Shown here: positions 62,747 to 64,000 of the stretch, one piece after another
Numbering within the stretch: the stretch's first letter is position 1
How the letters are laid out: each line of letters begins with the position of its first letter
Source: Sphaerisporangium rufum
GTDB taxonomy: Bacteria; Actinomycetota; Actinomycetes; Streptosporangiales; Streptosporangiaceae
Length of the DNA: 64,000 bases
Assembly (NCBI RefSeq): GCF_016863395.1
Contig: NZ_BOOU01000046.1
Coordinates: 1 to 64,000, forward strand
Reading direction: 5' to 3'
Position numbers and translations under genes: made by a program
The notes under the pieces: model-generated
The model's input: the letters and a program-made list of their open reading frames with translations, nothing else
Databases searched by the model: none
What the model was told of the DNA's origin: nothing

Positions 62747-64000
62747 ATGGCCACCCGTACGTCGAAAGGCGCCCAGAAGGGATCGGCGAAGCGGCCCGCC
62801 CCGGCGCGCCGCCCTCCGGCCAAGCGGCCGGCCGCCACCCGGGGCAGGGGCACCAGGCCGGCCGGCCGCCCCGCCGCCCGCCGGTCGGCGAGCGCGCCGC
62901 CGGACCCGATCAGCTGGGTCTTCCTGGCGATCGGCAAGCTCTTCGTCGGCGTGTGGCTGCTGTTCGCCAACGGCATCGGCACCGCCGCCCGGGCCTTCGG
63001 CCGGCAGGCGCGCGAGCTCGACCCGGCGCACCGCCGCGACGGACTCGGCCTGGCGGTGCTCGCGGCGGCCATCGTGCTGGCCGCGATGACCTGGCGTCCG
63101 GCCCGCGGCACCGCCGCGACCGTGGTGGACGCCGTGCTGCGCGGTGCCCTGGGCTCGCTGGCCTGGTCGGTGCCGCTGCTGCTCGCGCTGGTCGCCTGGC
63201 GCCTGCTGCGCCACCCGGACCAGAACGCCGACACCGCGCGCATGATGATCGGCTGGACCGCGCTGCTCGCCGGGCTGCTCGGCGTGATCCACGTCGCGCA
63301 CGCCACGCCGTACCCCTCCGGGCCGGCCGCCACCGACGGCATGGACAAGGTGTCCGCGGCGGGCGGCATGATCGGGTTCATCGTGTCGGCGCCGCCGGCC
63401 AGCGTCCTGCCCGCGTTCATCACCGTTCCGCTGCTCCTGCTGCTGTCCGGGTTCGGCCTGCTGGTGATCACCGCCACCCCGGTGCACCGGGTGCCCGAGC
63501 GCCTCGCCGAGATCCAGCACATGCTCTTCCACCCGAGCGGCCAGGGCGCCGCTCCGCCGGACGAGGCCGCCCGGCCGGCCCGGCGCGGCCGGGGGCGCGG
63601 CTCCGCCGGGCGGTCCAAGCCGGACGAGCCGCTCGCCGGCGGCGAGGGCGGCGAGCACGTCAAGCCCTACGACACGCCGGTGGTCGCCGAGGACGGCCGG
63701 TCCACCGAGCACGCGCCGGAGATCGTGCCCGGGCTGGTCGAGGAGCCGACCGAGCCCGAGCTGCCGCTGCCGCCGCGCGCCGCGGCCCCGCCGCCGGAAC
63801 CCTCCCCGCCGCCGCGCCGGGTCGAGCAGCTCGTCCTGTCGTCGCAGGCCGGGCCGTACGCCCTGCCGGACCTGCAGGTCCTGCGGTCGGGCAGCCCGCC
63901 CAAGCCGCAGACCAAGGCGAACACCGTCGTGGTGAACGCGCTGACCAGCGTGCTGGAACAGTTCGGCATCGACGCGCAGGTGATCGGCTTCACCCGCGGG
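62747..64000 (+). CDS. ftsK: FtsK/SpoIIIE DNA translocase, N-terminal part (runs off the window)
   Basis: The 418 visible codons remain open at the right end. A basic Ala/Pro/Arg tail (residues 1-50) is followed by four or five membrane helices (about 57-78, 99-115, 137-154, 165-185 and one around 215-245). A Pro-rich acidic linker leads to the beginning of the alpha domain (YALPDLQVLRSGSPPK and NALTSVLEQFGID). The motor and gamma domains lie beyond base 64000. It moves chromosomes at septa in sporulating hyphae. Translation starts at ATG 62747. Confidence 0.93.
   Translation, partial: MATRTSKGAQKGSAKRPAPARRPPAKRPAATRGRGTRPAGRPAARRSASAPPDPISWVFLAIGKLFVGVWLLFANGIGTAARAFGRQARELDPAHRRDGLGLAVLAAAIVLAAMTWRPARGTAATVVDAVLRGALGSLAWSVPLLLALVAWRLLRHPDQNADTARMMIGWTALLAGLLGVIHVAHATPYPSGPAATDGMDKVSAAGGMIGFIVSAPPASVLPAFITVPLLLLLSGFGLLVITATPVHRVPERLAEIQHMLFHPSGQGAAPPDEAARPARRGRGRGSAGRSKPDEPLAGGEGGEHVKPYDTPVVAEDGRSTEHAPEIVPGLVEEPTEPELPLPPRAAAPPPEPSPPPRRVEQLVLSSQAGPYALPDLQVLRSGSPPKPQTKANTVVVNALTSVLEQFGIDAQVIGFTRG

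Overview
This is a very GC-rich window (mostly above 70% by eye) from an actinomycete chromosome. GTG starts are frequent, coupled genes overlap by ATGA or GTGA, and DUF397/XRE/anti-sigma-like ATPase genes sit together. The core block runs proS, rimP, nusA, ylxR, infB, ylxP, rbfA, nrnA, truB, ribF, rpsO, pnp, an M16 peptidase gene, dapB, then dapA, rnj and ftsK. Together these point to a filamentous actinomycete; Streptosporangiales (for example Actinomadura- or Nonomuraea-like) is my best guess, but the sequence alone does not prove it. I found no tRNA, rRNA, CRISPR array, transposase or phage gene.

Layout. Bases 1-9.5 kb hold accessory enzymes and one-component regulators: a serine hydrolase, MarR divergent from an amidohydrolase, MerR, a SAM methyltransferase, an APH-like kinase, a HEAT-repeat protein and a KstR2-like TetR, then a lipoprotein. 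At 9.5-12.5 kb lie a YCII protein and a YtrA-type GntR-ABC transporter operon. At 12.5-16.3 kb are the DUF397/XRE/ATPase set, a pentapeptide-repeat protein, a small secreted Cys-rich protein and an ATP-grasp enzyme. At 16.3-21.5 kb are a flavin reductase with a SoxR-type promoter, an unknown small gene, a GntR/UTRA regulator, a GNAT, CutC and a DUF6986 aldolase-like protein. From 21.6 to 43.2 kb is the housekeeping core: FprA, ProS, a DUF4439/Tat-lipoprotein pair, the RimP-NusA-IF2 translation operon, RbfA, the NrnA-type phosphoesterase, TruB, a threonine-synthase-like protein, RibF, S15, PNPase, the M16 peptidase, DapB and MenA. At 43.2-48.6 kb are a GNAT, a CGNR zinc-finger protein, a second GntR/UTRA regulator, DapA and RNase J.

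From 48.6 to 62.6 kb, between rnj and ftsK, lies a pectin/uronate catabolic island. It encodes a secreted PL1 pectate lyase, 5-dehydro-4-deoxyglucarate dehydratase (KdgD), a CUT1 ABC importer without its own ATPase, a mandelate-racemase-type enolase-superfamily enzyme, uronate dehydrogenase, two IclR regulators, KduI, KduD, a KDG-type PfkB kinase, a 4-oxalocrotonate-type tautomerase and a sodium:solute symporter. The set supports two converging routes. Saturated galacturonate could be oxidised through Udh, the enolase-superfamily enzyme and KdgD towards 2-oxoglutarate semialdehyde. Lyase-generated unsaturated uronate could go through KduI, KduD and KdgK to KDPG.

The main new observation is a 15-bp near-palindrome, consensus TTYCATGTAMTGGAA. 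It occurs just upstream of kdgD, kduI, the kdgK/tautomerase divergent pair and the symporter gene, and nowhere else that I noticed. In the symporter promoter it lies between good -35 and -10 elements, with a second weaker copy exactly 20 bp away. I infer that it is the operator of one of the two IclR proteins. Other regulatory observations are a SoxR/MerR-type promoter with a 19-bp spacer before the flavin reductase, perfect inverted repeats before the MerR and YtrA-type genes, and RNA hairpins in the rpsO-pnp gap.
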